From positions 1-46,419 of the forward strand of contig JADDMT010000181.1 in assembly GCA_021401465.1 (NCBI GenBank): DNA of 46,419 bases, in the 5' to 3' direction. Of this stretch, positions 11,394 to 21,494 are shown piece after piece (position 1 is the first letter of the stretch; each line of letters opens with the position of its first letter). The DNA is from Teratosphaeria epicoccoides (lineage: Eukaryota; Ascomycota; Dothideomycetes; Mycosphaerellales; Teratosphaeriaceae). A program made the position numbers and the translations under genes. The notes under the pieces were generated by a model. That model had not been told where the DNA came from, made no database searches, and was given only the letters and a program-made list of their open reading frames with translations.

Positions 11394-11860
11394 ATGATAT
11401 GTCCCTGCCCAAGCCGCCCATTTGCTGCAGACGACCAAGTCGCTCACCAAGACGACCAGGTGCCAGGCCACCAAGCCACATGGAACTTCCTGGAGAAGCT
11501 CTCGGCAGAGATGCGCAACTCGATATACAAGCAGGCCCTCCCATTAGACATAGATATCTGCTGCGCCGGGAATCCACACGTACTCTGCGGTGTCCCGCCT
11601 CTCCTCCAGATATGCCATCAAATCCTGACTGAGGCTCTGCCAATGTACCACGGCAGCAATTTCCAACTCAATTTCCACGACCCGTGGTACCGTCCCGTGA
11701 TTCTGAGGAGCTGAGCGCAGCACACGACTAGGTGCAGCGTCGAGGTCTTAGAGCCACCATCGACTCCTCTCCGCCCGACGAGGCAATAATGACCACGGAG
11801 TACGCTATGCGGGAGCTCCGACCAGACAGCTACGAATGGCTCTGGTCGGAGATCAGCTGA
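11394..11860 (+). pseudogene. 2EXR/F-box-like protein gene, truncated or broken
   Basis: The frame from the ATG at 11394 encodes 106 residues. It contains WNFLEKLSAEMRNSIYKQAL and PPLLQICHQILTEALPMYHG, the hallmark start and middle of the 2EXR-like family common in Dothideomycetes (F-L-x-L-P-x-E-x-R-N-x-I-Y, then P-P-L-L-Q-x-C-R-Q-I). The frame closes at 11714, far short of the usual 200-300 residues. A second frame at about 11735-11860 ends PDSYEWLWSEIS and could be the continuation. The only GT...AG joining them in frame is about 35 nt, too short for a normal intron. A frameshifted remnant is therefore more likely than an intact gene, but an unusual intron is possible. Function in this family is unknown. 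Confidence 0.4.
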
Positions 11861-12442
11861 GACACGGTGTGTTTCGATTGCAAGAATCACTTGATGCCCA
11901 TAGCGGAAAGGCTAGGATATCACCAGATTATTGCGTGACAGCAATGGACATCGGCTTGAGAGCTGACGTCCCTGATGCAACCTGCCTGAAGGTGACACGT
12001 CCAAGGTCTCCATGGCTTAGTCGCGAGATGGTCGATTGTTTCCTTGGCTACTACTCCCGGCAGCTGGCATAGCTCGTTTCTTGCTGATCTGATGCTCGTC
12101 GAAATTTGACGACAGCAGCGGTCAGTTCGAGGTATATACGAGGGTCAAAGGCGGCATTTTGCAGCTGGTACATGGATCGATTATTCCGCTCAATTTTTGC
12201 GCTCTGATGTTGTATCGATTAATGACTTTGACAACCTTGAGCCCCAGGACCGCACTCCTATGCGGCTGGAAAGAATTTGGTAATGACAAATATATTGTAG
12301 ATCGAGCTTCACAAATATCGATACAATTGCAGCCACTGTCGTCTTCAGGCGCATGCGATTCCAGGTGTGGTACCCAAACTCCCATCATCGCGCTACAGCA
12401 CCTGCTCCAAGCGTCAGCGCGACAAGTCTTGCGCCATCGGGC
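11861..12442. other. Intergenic
   Basis: This separates the 2EXR remnant from the 3' end of the BTB gene. Only short overlapping frames without family resemblance are present. Confidence 0.45.
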
Positions 12443-13320
12443 TCAGATCCCACTGACCCTCTGCCTCTTCCTCCCACCTGCCGTGCCACTGCTTTGCGCC
12501 TCCGACCGCGCCGTCCTCTTCTCCTGCGCGTCAAGCACAAGCGACAGTACGTCGAAACCGAATTGCGGGAACTCCAAGCACATCCTCTTGAACTCGGACT
12601 CTGCCTCGTGACGCAGCACATGCGAGCGCGTGGCCCAGAATTGTGCGACAGGCTTCCGTATGCTGGTGTCCTCTGGACTCGTCTCCTTGTACACGAAGCG
12701 CGCGTAGGCGATTTCGCCCTTGGCGGTGGATTGTGTGAGGTGGATCTTCTTGTGCGCCAGCTGCGCCAGCGCCGGGAGCGCGAAGCGCTGCGCGAGTGTA
12801 TAGACGCGAGCGTGGCGCAGGAGACCGACACCGTGCTCGTCTGGCTGTGGGACGGTAGGGTCGTACTCGAGAGCTTGCGGGCCATCGAGAGTGGGAAAGT
12901 AGTCGGATTTGTAGAGGTACTCCAGGACGGAGGATGTGGCTGTGAGGTCGTCATTGGGGAGGAGCATGCGGCGGGGCCCGGTGCCGCTCATTTGCGCCAC
13001 GGCCTCTTGGAAAAACGGCGATTGTGTGAGCAGAGCTTGGTGGGCATAGAGTGTTGCCTCCTCTTCACCAGTGCCGACTACGAGCTCAATGATCGGAGAG
13101 CGCAGGTAGCTTGTGAATGGTCAGCGTCGATACAACGAGGCGGTTTACGGGATGGCGCATACTCGGAGAATTTCGTGCGGTCTGGGAGATTCGGCTCAAT
13201 GTCTTCCAGACCAGTGGGTTCATCGCCGTTGCCTGCCTCCACGACTGTCTCTTCCGCTTCGGCCATGGTCTCGTCTGCGCCCGCCTCGCCGCCGTCGATG
13301 ATAACCTCTGGCTCCGCCAT
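12443..13320 (-). CDS. BTB/POZ domain protein
   Basis: Two exons, 13163-13320 and 12443-13109, joined across a 53-nt intron with donor GTATGC, branch GCTGAC and an AAG acceptor, encode 274 residues. The join creates FSDYLRSPIIELVVG, which reads straight into a BTB fold: YAHQALLTQSPFF, MLLPNDDLTATSSVLEYLYKSDYF, then LAQRFALPALAQLAHKKI. The first 45 residues are acidic and low in complexity. The C-terminus is basic (GGRKRQRV). Fungal proteins of this type are usually called BTB/POZ-domain hypothetical proteins. The domain mediates dimerisation or cullin-3 binding, but no partner domain is visible here. The AAG acceptor is unusual, but frame and domain continuity support it. Confidence 0.8.
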
Positions 13321-13530
13321 TGCGATGTTTGTGGTGCGGAAGGAAGATTACCCGAGCCGGAACCAGCGAATGTATTGGATTGAGGGAGCGCGGACTTGGA
13401 TTGAAGCAATGCATGTCAATGCGATCAGGCTGGGAGTCCAAAGTGAATTGATCAATGTGGCTGGAGCTTTGTGCAGCGGGCTGCGGAGATCGGCAGACGG
13501 GCGCTAACCTGTTCCTGACAGTTCGGACTA

Positions 13531-14249
13531 TCAGTTGTTCCTAGTCTCTATCACATTTGATGGACATATACGTCCACGCTTAAAAAATAAAAAATTTACC
13601 GGATTGTAGCCACCTTCTAAACTCCCGCCGAATATGCTGTCCTCCGCATTGGTCGTGCGGTTGACCTGGTAGTAGGACTGGCCAGCACTAACAATGTTGC
13701 CAGCATCCAACGTGCCGTTGCCGCGGAACTCACAGGACAGCAACAACCCAGGCTGGGCTTCGAACGAGGAGTATGAACCCGTGGCGCTGCAATGCCAGAG
13801 GTCGATCATCACAGTCGGAAGCGCCTCGCGAGTCTCGATATCGATCACGCCAATAACCGACCACAACGGTATGCCGATCTGGTCCTCCCTCATGTCATGG
13901 CGGAGCATTGGAGCGCCGGGCCAGCTATACGGACCGTGAGTGACTTCAGGACTCAGGACGCAAGTGACTTTGTGGATGCTGTCGTGGTATGCCGCCTCCG
14001 CGGTGATTTCGTACGTCGTCATGCGGCCAGAACCATCGTATCGCTTCACGCGATCGAGGTCACGCTTGACCATCTAGCGTTGCATGTGGTTGCGCGCTTG
14101 CTACAGTGCTGGCGCCTCGTCTCGATGCGGCGTCGTGCCTCTGAATCTCAGCTTTGCTGGGAGTGTCGCGGCGGGCGTCGACGAGTGCCGGTAGGTATAA
14201 CGGAGAGAGTGAAGGTGAGGAAAGGGGCGAAGTGCATGTTGGTTGACAT
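13531..14249 (-). pseudogene. Secreted intradiol ring-cleavage dioxygenase, decayed with internal deletion
   Basis: The 180-codon frame 13531-14073 carries KVTCVLSPEVTHGPYSWPG, DQIGIPLWSVIGVIDIETREALP and IDLWHCSATGSYSSF, the N-terminal catalytic half of fungal extracellular intradiol dioxygenases (catechol-type ring cleavage). It then jumps to GNGTLDAGN...RTTNAEDSIFGG, which belongs near the end of the family. The segment that normally lies between, with the second Tyr ligand, the Arg and the His-x-His iron ligands (P-G-x-Y...R...H-I-H), is absent. Upstream, a signal-peptide-like start (MHFAPFLTFTLSV, ATG at 14235-14237) and a propeptide-like stretch are in other frames. Frameshifts, the missing iron site and the short length make this a pseudogene. 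A GTAAAT donor-like site at the 3' end suggests the original gene continued further. Confidence 0.65.
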
Positions 14250-15517
14250 GGACTGATCGAAGGGAGGGGCCGTGGTCTGAAAGCCAACGGTTTACGACGG
14301 GCCATAGTTGCCAACACCAACTTTTATGCGACACGCTTTCGATGCCATTGCCTTCCACATCTTCAATTCATGGGCAGAAACGTGAATCTGGACACTGGCG
14401 GCAGATCTGTAGTCTCGTGCTACCCTAGTCTCTGCTGACGAGGCACACAGCACGACTAGACCCCATGAACCCACCAGACGCATTGAATGAAAAGAAAACG
14501 GTGGAACGGCGTCGACGAACGCCAAGAGGCGGGTAGTAATACCTCACCGGCTAGTTGAATGCCGGTCTTGACGAACAAGTACATCGGATGTATTATCCCG
14601 GCATTTCAGTGAATTGCCTCAGAGGATCTGGGAGCATAGAGGATACTCCTAGCCTCTGCACCCCTCCCCCCCCCCCCTTACCCATCCCCTCCATCCATAC
14701 TCCCTCCTCCCGCGCATCATCAGAAACAGAATGAATCAAGCTTTAGAAAAAAAAATCCCCGCTTGCCAAGGCACCGCCGTCTGCCATCCACCCGGCAGGC
14801 TGCAAAGTATTGAAGAGCGGACGGTTCATCACACAGGTGACATGAAAGCGATGGACCACATCGCGCTGGCAACGATCCACTCCGCAGGACAGCGCGCAAA
14901 ACAACGCCAGTTCCCCTGTACGGAGAAGAACGATCTTCTCTGCCTCTGATCCCCATTGCCGCATAGAAACCGGCGTGGCTGCGACGACGCGTATTTTTTT
15001 GAAATGGACGTGCAACCAGTACAGGGTGCAGGCAGCAACTAGGGAGGTAGTACTGCGCTGCAGCTCTGCAGCCCCGAGTCTCAGCGCTTGAACTATTTTC
15101 TACAACAGGGACTTGCACCTGACGCATGCCTCCTAGTAGTCAGTACACTCCGAGCCCCGAACCTCTCGGCACGGCCATAGACCGGCAACGACGGCGGACG
15201 CCGCCTTCTCGCCGCTGTTCACTGGAACGACAGGCCATTTCCGAAGCTTCGAGGTTGCAAAATCCACCAGGGGACGTGGATCACCTCTGAGCGCTCTTCT
15301 GCTGTTAGGATCGTGCAAATATGTACAGTACGTACAAGCCATCCTCGTCTCCGTCCACAGCACCTGGGTAGCAATACAGTCTTAGCCCACAGCCCATAGC
15401 CCAGCTGGGGATGCTCAATCATCCATCGACTCATCATTCATCAGAAATTACTAAAATGCCATCCACGTCCAAACTCCACGCTCTTCTGGCCTTAACGTCC
15501 ATACCATGCCCAAACTT
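14250..15517. other. Intergenic, low coding content
   Basis: About 1.27 kb separate the dioxygenase remnant and the end of the DUF2415 gene. It contains a cytosine-rich stretch with a 12-base C run at 14666-14677. I see no gene, tRNA or element. Confidence 0.5.
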
Positions 15518-18250
15518 TTACCGCGGTTCCACAGCACCCAGCGCCATTCTCCCTTTCACATTGACCTCCACCTCGAAAATGCCATCCTCACAAGCAGCCC
15601 AGAGCTTCCGTCCGTCCGCACTCATGGCTAGCCCGGCAGTCCGGACACCCACATTCCCAATCGTCGAGCCCGCCATACCGCCATAGACGGCACTGAGTCC
15701 TCTGCGGACGGCTGGAGGAGCAGCAGGAGGTATCCGCACTGTTGACGACGCAGGGACATCGCCAAACAGCTCCTGGTATGCATCGGAAGGCAACTGCGCA
15801 AGCCGACGGAGTTGATCGAGGGTCATGGGTGGCGTGTCTGTTCCTGTGGCTCGGCTAGTGCTGTTGGCTCCGTTGCTGATATTTGCGGTAGATGAGTTGT
15901 TGTTGCCTGGTTCAACCCAGGCGTTGTACCTCGGAAGCCCAGACGCCGCGCTAGCGCGTTGACTCTGCTCGCCAATGATACGCCAACGGCCTTGCTCTCG
16001 TTGCCGTGCGAATGATCGGGAGCGCGCTCGTTCGGTGGCTGGCTCGGCCTCAATCTCGTCCCTGCTAGGTCTGTCGGTCGAAGCAGCATATACAGGAGAG
16101 TGAGGCTGCGCACGGTCAGCCCCTTCGAACAGAGGCCCTCGCGCGAGGGTCATGTGTTGCTCGATCGTACGCCACGGGTTGTCATCATCGTCGCCCGTAT
16201 CGCCGGTGCCCTCCTCATGCTCCTCGTGAAGTCCGGCAGGAGACATAGCAGACTGCGAGATGTGCGATGGCGACCTGCTCGCTCCAGTGTTTATTGTCGG
16301 CAGTGCTGAAGACGTCGCACTGCTCCCAGGATTACTTGTTGGCGGCGTGAGCACAACACTTGCCCGACGTCGTGGCTGCGGCAACCGTGATCCAGACGCT
16401 AGCGCTGACAGGCGATCCAGCTCGTCCCAACTCTCGCGCCAAGGACTCGCCGCGTGCGTTCTGGAAAGTTCCGGGAATGACGAGTCCTGGACAGTGCTAT
16501 CACTAGATGGCCGGCCCCCGTTGTCTAAGGCCTGGCGTTCCAGAGTAGCATTTCTGTGCGGTCCGAACATGCTGCTGCCGACATAGTTGACATTCAACGC
16601 CACGCCGGTATTAGATCTTGCTTCCTCTCTCTGCCTCGTCGTCCTCAGACTCTCGAGAATCTGCTGCTCACTCGCTGTAAGACCCTGCGGATCGTCCTCG
16701 ATTGCCAGAGCCTCTCTGCTCTCTCGCTCCTGCTGGGCGCGAATGGCAGCCATGTCTTGTCTGTGTTGTCTCTGCCGCCGTCGGGCTTCGATATACTCAG
16801 TCGCGAAGTTCACTGCGCTGACATTATCCGGAGGGCTCCGGAAGCTGTACCGTCTGATGAAGTCATCTTCTAGCTCATCGATGTCCCTGCCCGCTGGGTG
16901 CACAGATGGCTGCGATGACACGTCTTCGTATGACACTTTCTTCAGGCTCTCATCTTTCGGTTCGAGATGCACCACCTGCTTGCTCTTCAATCCCGTCCGC
17001 AAATCCCCAATGCACACTCTACCCTGGTCCTCCGCCCAGATCAGCAGATCCCAAGGATCAGGCGCAAAGATCATGCTCCTGACAGCACCCGCATGTGGTT
17101 GCGGAAGATCCGCTCGCGAGCTTGGTACTACAGCCACGATCGCTTCTTGATCCTCAAATTCTGGATCTTGCAGGATTTCCACATCGAACACTGTGATGTA
17201 GCCACCTTCTGAGCCAACCGCTACCAATCTCCCACCTGGACTCCACGCCGTAGTAAAGTAGCCCAACGTCTTTTGTTCACCAGTTCCGACGTGCAGATTC
17301 ACGACGCTACTCAACGTCCACTCGATACTCGAACTCGTCAGGCGATTGTGGGGTTTTGGAATCTGCGGTGGCGTCTCCACGATCTCTCTCTGGAAGAAGT
17401 AGGCCTGGTTGAAGTCGCCCACTGCCACCAACGTCGTTCCATCCGGTGATATGGTCGCGTGGTTCATTGCGAAAGGCAAGTCCAGAACCGTGGTCTCAAT
17501 CCCCAGCGGTAGACTGTAAACTCGCACAGTCTTGTCGTTATTTGTCAGCACGGCGACAATATCGTCCAGATGGGCGTCCTCATCCCGGACGCGATGGACG
17601 GAGATTGAGTTCACTATCTCCTCCCCGATCCGCTCGACCCGGACCTCTGCCGCTCTCCTCCCACTGCCGATTCCGCTGCCGCGCAGCCCTTCTGAGACCG
17701 GCAATCTCCCATCCACATCCTGCTGCGCCCTGCCATCCAGCTTAATGGCTGCAAAATGCCCGTCCTCCTCCCCACCCACGCACACCCAGCCATAGCCGCT
17801 CGCTGTACATCGGGCGGAGAACGGAAGCGTGGCAACGTGTTTTCGCTTCTTCGTCACGGTGTTGAGGCAGTATACGTCGTGCTCGGAGGCATAGTATAGG
17901 AAGTCTGGCTCAGGCGTGGAGATGTAGTGCCGGAGCTGCCAGTGGGAGACGGGGATGCGAACTGGATAGAAGGTCTTTGTGCTCGTGTGCGCAAGGTTCG
18001 TCGCTTCAGGATATAGGATTGGCGTGGTATCGATGGCCATGCTGGCCGTATGTCGGATGCGCGGCCCCCTTCGGCTCCGCACGAATATCGACGCGGTCGA
18101 GTGGTCTGGCGCTGGTGCTATTGTGTTGCCGCCTCTCACCGAGGCTGTGGTGTCGCTGCGTGCCCGGCGCGCCACCTCGTCCTGGTCGTCGCCGGCAGTG
18201 TGTGGTCCCCCGATGCTGTGGTGGAGGGTGTTCAGGAAGCTATGCGGCAC
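15518..18250 (-). CDS. DUF2415 / WD40-like protein
   Basis: An uninterrupted frame of 910 residues. The first half has beta-propeller-like repeats (YASEHDVYCLNTVTKKRKHVA; DKTVRVYSLPLG; GGYITVFDVEIL). Near residue 385 is the block RSMIFAPDPWDLLIWAEDQGRVCIGD, which matches the fungal DUF2415 signature. The second half is a long Ser/Arg/Glu-rich, probably disordered region with a helical RRRQRQHRQDMAAIRAQQ segment. The C-terminus returns to a propeller-like strand (GRKLWAACEDGIFEVEVN). Function in the family is not established, as far as I know. The ATG at 18250 gives the longest product. A second ATG at 18038-18040 (MAIDTTPILYP) sits just before the conserved part and may be the true start, because the first 70 residues are compositionally simple. 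Confidence 0.85.
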   Translation of the reverse strand: MPHSFLNTLHHSIGGPHTAGDDQDEVARRARSDTTASVRGGNTIAPAPDHSTASIFVRSRRGPRIRHTASMAIDTTPILYPEATNLAHTSTKTFYPVRIPVSHWQLRHYISTPEPDFLYYASEHDVYCLNTVTKKRKHVATLPFSARCTASGYGWVCVGGEEDGHFAAIKLDGRAQQDVDGRLPVSEGLRGSGIGSGRRAAEVRVERIGEEIVNSISVHRVRDEDAHLDDIVAVLTNNDKTVRVYSLPLGIETTVLDLPFAMNHATISPDGTTLVAVGDFNQAYFFQREIVETPPQIPKPHNRLTSSSIEWTLSSVVNLHVGTGEQKTLGYFTTAWSPGGRLVAVGSEGGYITVFDVEILQDPEFEDQEAIVAVVPSSRADLPQPHAGAVRSMIFAPDPWDLLIWAEDQGRVCIGDLRTGLKSKQVVHLEPKDESLKKVSYEDVSSQPSVHPAGRDIDELEDDFIRRYSFRSPPDNVSAVNFATEYIEARRRQRQHRQDMAAIRAQQERESREALAIEDDPQGLTASEQQILESLRTTRQREEARSNTGVALNVNYVGSSMFGPHRNATLERQALDNGGRPSSDSTVQDSSFPELSRTHAASPWRESWDELDRLSALASGSRLPQPRRRASVVLTPPTSNPGSSATSSALPTINTGASRSPSHISQSAMSPAGLHEEHEEGTGDTGDDDDNPWRTIEQHMTLARGPLFEGADRAQPHSPVYAASTDRPSRDEIEAEPATERARSRSFARQREQGRWRIIGEQSQRASAASGLPRYNAWVEPGNNNSSTANISNGANSTSRATGTDTPPMTLDQLRRLAQLPSDAYQELFGDVPASSTVRIPPAAPPAVRRGLSAVYGGMAGSTIGNVGVRTAGLAMSADGRKLWAACEDGIFEVEVNVKGRMALGAVEPR

Positions 18251-18300
18251 AGAGATATCTTAGTCAGAGAGTCCATGTATGGGGGGTATGAGAAGATGCC

Positions 18301-18338
18301 TGTGCTTGTGCTTGTGCTTGTGCTTGTGCTTGTGCTTG
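18301..18338. repeat. TGTGCT hexanucleotide microsatellite
   Basis: Six perfect tandem copies of TGTGCT plus two bases lie 51 bp upstream of the DUF2415 start codon, probably in its 5' UTR or core promoter. Confidence 0.95.
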
Positions 18339-18597
18339 ACGCACGTGGGGTGCAGAAGAGAACGCGGCCGGGCTACCTGATGCCCTACGTCAGCGCAGAT
18401 TCGTCGTTAATAATAATGCATTGTTCATCGTCCTCAGCGTACTCCGGATCACAGGGCCACAGGTCGTATACGCGTGTCACGGGACATTATTTGCGCGGAG
18501 ATGTACCAACGAGGCCGCAGAGGATCCCCTTTGCACACAGAAGGCGTCAGGCAGCCACGATATCCCGCAAACAGCAGGCGCAGCCAGCTACTTGATC

Positions 18598-18609
18598 CAT
18601 CATCATCAC

Positions 18610-18660
<51 letters not shown>

Positions 18661-18680
18661 CATCACCACCATATCATCAT
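18598..18680. repeat. CAT trinucleotide microsatellite
   Basis: About 27 tandem CAT units with a few CAC interruptions, including CACCAC near 18664-18669. The tract lies about 350 bp from both flanking start codons and is noncoding by position. Confidence 0.95.
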
Positions 18681-19033
18681 TTGGGTGGGAGGGCATTATC
18701 ATGGGCCGTGAGATGATGGAAGGATTGGCAGACGAGCAAGGCCCAATGCAGCCAACCACAGTGCTGTAGACTATGCAGTAGCGCAGAGATTATTATACAA
18801 GCTGACAAAATGCCCTTGGCCATCATCGACTTTGCAAGCCACCTTCAGCGCCCACATGGACCTAGCGAAAGCCACAAGGAACGGCTCCAGGTAGTGTGCG
18901 GAGAGGTCTTCCGGGACGCAGCGGCCGTGGCATGGACTCGAAGGCATAATACTGCGTCCATTCGCAGCGAAACCTCGGAAATACCAACCTTCGCGCACTC
19001 CCATCCACCGCACATCGTAGCCAAGCCGCAGGA

Positions 19034-20095
19034 ATGTACATCCTCACCACCCTCTCCTCCCTCCTGGCCCTCACCTCCCTCGCCCACGCCAACGACAAAA
19101 TCGTCTTCGGCGCCTTCCTCAAATACGCCACCTACTCCATAGCCTCCGACTACAACCTCTTCGCCGCCAACGGCCTCGACGTCGAGTACGCTCAAATCCC
19201 CAACTCCACCTACGGCTACGCCCAACTCCTCAATGGCAACACGGACATCGTGCTGGCCGCCTTCGACAATGTCATCAACCGCCGCTGGAATTCCGGCCTG
19301 CCACTGACGATCCTAGGACAGCTGGACGTCGACGAGGGCTTCGCCATAGCCGCCACGCCATCTGTGACCAGCGTCCAGCAGCTCAAGGGCAAAGTCATAT
19401 TGGTCGACTCGCCTGTCAGTGGGTTTTCGTACCTCGTCGAAAAGATCCTGAGCCTCTACGGCCTCAACATGGCTCACGGAGACTACTTCTTCCAAGCAGT
19501 CGGCGGCAGCGACCAGCGCTATGCCGCACTCCTCAACGGCACGTACAACGGCACGGAGTACGCCACACTGCTCACCTGGCCCTTCACGGAAGAGAGCACT
19601 TTCCTGACAGGCTCCAACAAACCCAATATCCTGCTCCGGTCTTCCGACCTCGTATACCCATACGTCGACGGTGTCTTCACGGTCCGAAACGAGTCCCTCA
19701 CTAACGCGACCATGCGCTCCAAATTTACTCGTCTGCTTCGAGCATTCTATCAGGCAGACCAGATCCTCGCCAACCCGGCGAACAAGCAATGTGTCGAAGG
19801 GGTGATTCAGAAACAGTTCCACGTTTCGGATGCTGTTGCCGAGGTCCTGTATGCTGATGCTGCAGACCCGACACTTGGAGAGACATCGTCGGTTGGCAGA
19901 AACTTCACCGTCAGCATACCTGGTGCGGTCAATGTCATTAGTGCTCGGAGCGAGTTTGGCGGGTGGAGCTCGAATATCACGGAGGCGTTCAGCTACGCGG
20001 ACGCACTTGTGCCAGGGCCAGGTCAGTTGATCGATTACAGCATCAGGGATGCTGCCATTGCGAATTTCACTGGCTCTTGTGAGATTGAGTGTTGA
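19034..20095 (+). CDS. Secreted SsuA/THI5-like periplasmic-binding-fold protein
   Basis: A single exon of 353 residues. The first 19 residues (MYILTTLSSLLALTSLAHA) form a clear signal peptide with an A-x-A-type site. The mature part has the substrate-binding-protein pattern of the NMT1/THI5/SsuA group: KIVFGAFLKYATYSIASDYNLFAANGLDVEYAQ, then LLNGNTDIVLAAFDNVINR, then VTSVQQLKGKVILVDSP. Eight Asn-x-Ser/Thr sequons (for example NSTYG, NGTYNGTE, NESLTNAT, NFTG) suggest a glycosylated secreted protein. There is no transmembrane segment after the signal peptide. Intracellular THI5 enzymes make thiamine pyrimidine, but this copy has an export signal and lacks an obvious HCCCFC-type cysteine motif, so a binding role outside the cell is more likely. 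Its ligand is unknown. The 3' end faces the mannitol dehydrogenase gene at 217 bp. Confidence 0.82.
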   Translation: MYILTTLSSLLALTSLAHANDKIVFGAFLKYATYSIASDYNLFAANGLDVEYAQIPNSTYGYAQLLNGNTDIVLAAFDNVINRRWNSGLPLTILGQLDVDEGFAIAATPSVTSVQQLKGKVILVDSPVSGFSYLVEKILSLYGLNMAHGDYFFQAVGGSDQRYAALLNGTYNGTEYATLLTWPFTEESTFLTGSNKPNILLRSSDLVYPYVDGVFTVRNESLTNATMRSKFTRLLRAFYQADQILANPANKQCVEGVIQKQFHVSDAVAEVLYADAADPTLGETSSVGRNFTVSIPGAVNVISARSEFGGWSSNITEAFSYADALVPGPGQLIDYSIRDAAIANFTGSCEIEC

Positions 20096-20312
20096 CAGGG
20101 AAGGGGAGGAATGAAAGGCCTCGACAGATAGATAGGGTACCGTCTGTAGCATCGCAGCACCCCGGGCTGCAACATACCCAAGAGCTAGCCTATGAAACAT
20201 GCACGCTTTTTCGCCACGCTTGCAATGCATCGCTACCATGGAATCATAATCATCGTGAGTGTGGTGGCATAGCCTCGGCAGGCACATGCAATGCTCATGC
20301 AGCCTGGCTTCC

Positions 20313-21494
20313 TCAGGCCTTCGACTCCTTCATGACCTTCTCGAACACCCCATGCACATTCTTGAACAGCGGGTGCGACTCCTCGAGGCCGGTGATGTCC
20401 TTGCACACCTGGACAGAGTCACTACTCTTCAGCTTCTTTGCCAGCTCCACGGACTCGTCATCGCCCTCGACGTTCTGGAAGCGAAGTGCCTTCTCGATTC
20501 CGCCGAGCAAGCAGTCGTACTTGTCGCCCCGCTCAGCCAGATGCGCGGCTGGGGCAATGAAACGCTCATTGCGGCTCAGCTTGCGCAGCGGCTGGCGACC
20601 GACGCGCTCGACGTTGTCTTTGAGCACTGGGTTGCTGATGCGCTTGATGATGGCTTGGACGTAATCCTGCTGCTCCGCGGCGGAGATGTGAGCGTGCTTA
20701 GACACAATCAAGTGGGCGGTCTCCTTCAATGTGTTCTGAACGACGTCGTGCAGCTCCTTGTCAGCAAGCACATCGGCGATGTACTTCTTGCCGGCAGCGT
20801 AGCCATAGTAGGCGGCGGTGGCGTGACCAGTGTTGACGGTGAAGAGCTTGCGCTCGATGTACGGCTGGAGGTTGTCGACGTAGTGGACGCCCTTGATGTC
20901 TGGTGGGCCGTGCGGCTTGAACGGCGTCTGCTCGACGCACCACTCGTAAAACTTCTCAATCTTGACGTTGAGGCCGGCACCCTCATCCTGGATTGGCACA
21001 ATCCGGTCAATAGCCGAGTTGGCGAATCTGGCCTTGTTCTGGATGTTCTTCTTGGTCTCATCGTCCGTAATCTTCTGCTCCACAAAGCCACGCAAAGCAT
21101 CAGTGCCGCCAACCATGTTCTCGCAAGCAATGACGGCAAGTGGAGTGTCCTTCTTACGTGCCTCAATGCCCTTGGCGATGGGCTCAGCGATGAACTTGAG
21201 GATGTTCGGCCCGACCGCACAAGTGACGGTGTCGGCGGTAGAGATCTCCTCGATGACCTTCTCCATCTCATGCTTGGAGTTGATGGCCCGGTAGTTGTCG
21301 ATGGTGAACTTCCGCTCGCCGTCGGTCCCGATCTCAGTGACCTCGTACGACTTGTTCTTCTGGAGGGCTTCGATAGTGCTGTCCATGACGTCGACGAAGA
21401 CCACTTCGAAGCCGGAGTTGTGCAGGAACTCAGCAACAAAGCCTCGTCCAATGTTTCCACCACCGAAGTGGACGCCTTTCTTGTTGGTCGACAT
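20313..21494 (-). CDS. MPD1: Mannitol-1-phosphate 5-dehydrogenase
   Basis: A single exon of 393 residues, the usual family length. It interconverts fructose-6-phosphate and mannitol-1-phosphate with NAD(H) in the cytosol, feeding the fungal mannitol pool. The N-terminal nucleotide-binding loop is VHFGGGNIGRGF (residues 8-19), followed by VVFVDVMD, the acidic end of the second strand. The polyol dehydrogenase catalytic signature K-x-x-x-x-N-x-x-H appears as KLFTVNTGHA in the central domain. NERFIAPAAHLAERG and the helical C-terminus are also typical. The chosen ATG (21492-21494, MSTNKK) starts just before the conserved strand. An in-frame ATG 78 bp upstream would add a 26-residue nonconserved leader. 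Confidence 0.95.
   Translation of the reverse strand: MSTNKKGVHFGGGNIGRGFVAEFLHNSGFEVVFVDVMDSTIEALQKNKSYEVTEIGTDGERKFTIDNYRAINSKHEMEKVIEEISTADTVTCAVGPNILKFIAEPIAKGIEARKKDTPLAVIACENMVGGTDALRGFVEQKITDDETKKNIQNKARFANSAIDRIVPIQDEGAGLNVKIEKFYEWCVEQTPFKPHGPPDIKGVHYVDNLQPYIERKLFTVNTGHATAAYYGYAAGKKYIADVLADKELHDVVQNTLKETAHLIVSKHAHISAAEQQDYVQAIIKRISNPVLKDNVERVGRQPLRKLSRNERFIAPAAHLAERGDKYDCLLGGIEKALRFQNVEGDDESVELAKKLKSSDSVQVCKDITGLEESHPLFKNVHGVFEKVMKESKA

Larger units (their letters stand above)
18251..19033. other. Divergent promoter region between DUF2415 and the binding-protein gene
   Basis: This is the shared upstream region of two genes pointing away from each other. It contains two microsatellites, annotated separately. 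No gene is seen. A His-rich frame over the CAT repeat is an artefact of the repeat. Confidence 0.6.

Noticed and set aside
12353..13507. A 384-codon + strand ORF over the BTB gene
   Set aside because: The - strand encodes a spliced BTB domain with matching splice sites. The + frame is Arg/Leu-rich noise.
18598..18680. CRISPR-like array or polyhistidine protein
   Set aside because: It is a simple trinucleotide microsatellite without spacers, and the His-rich frame exists only because of the repeat.
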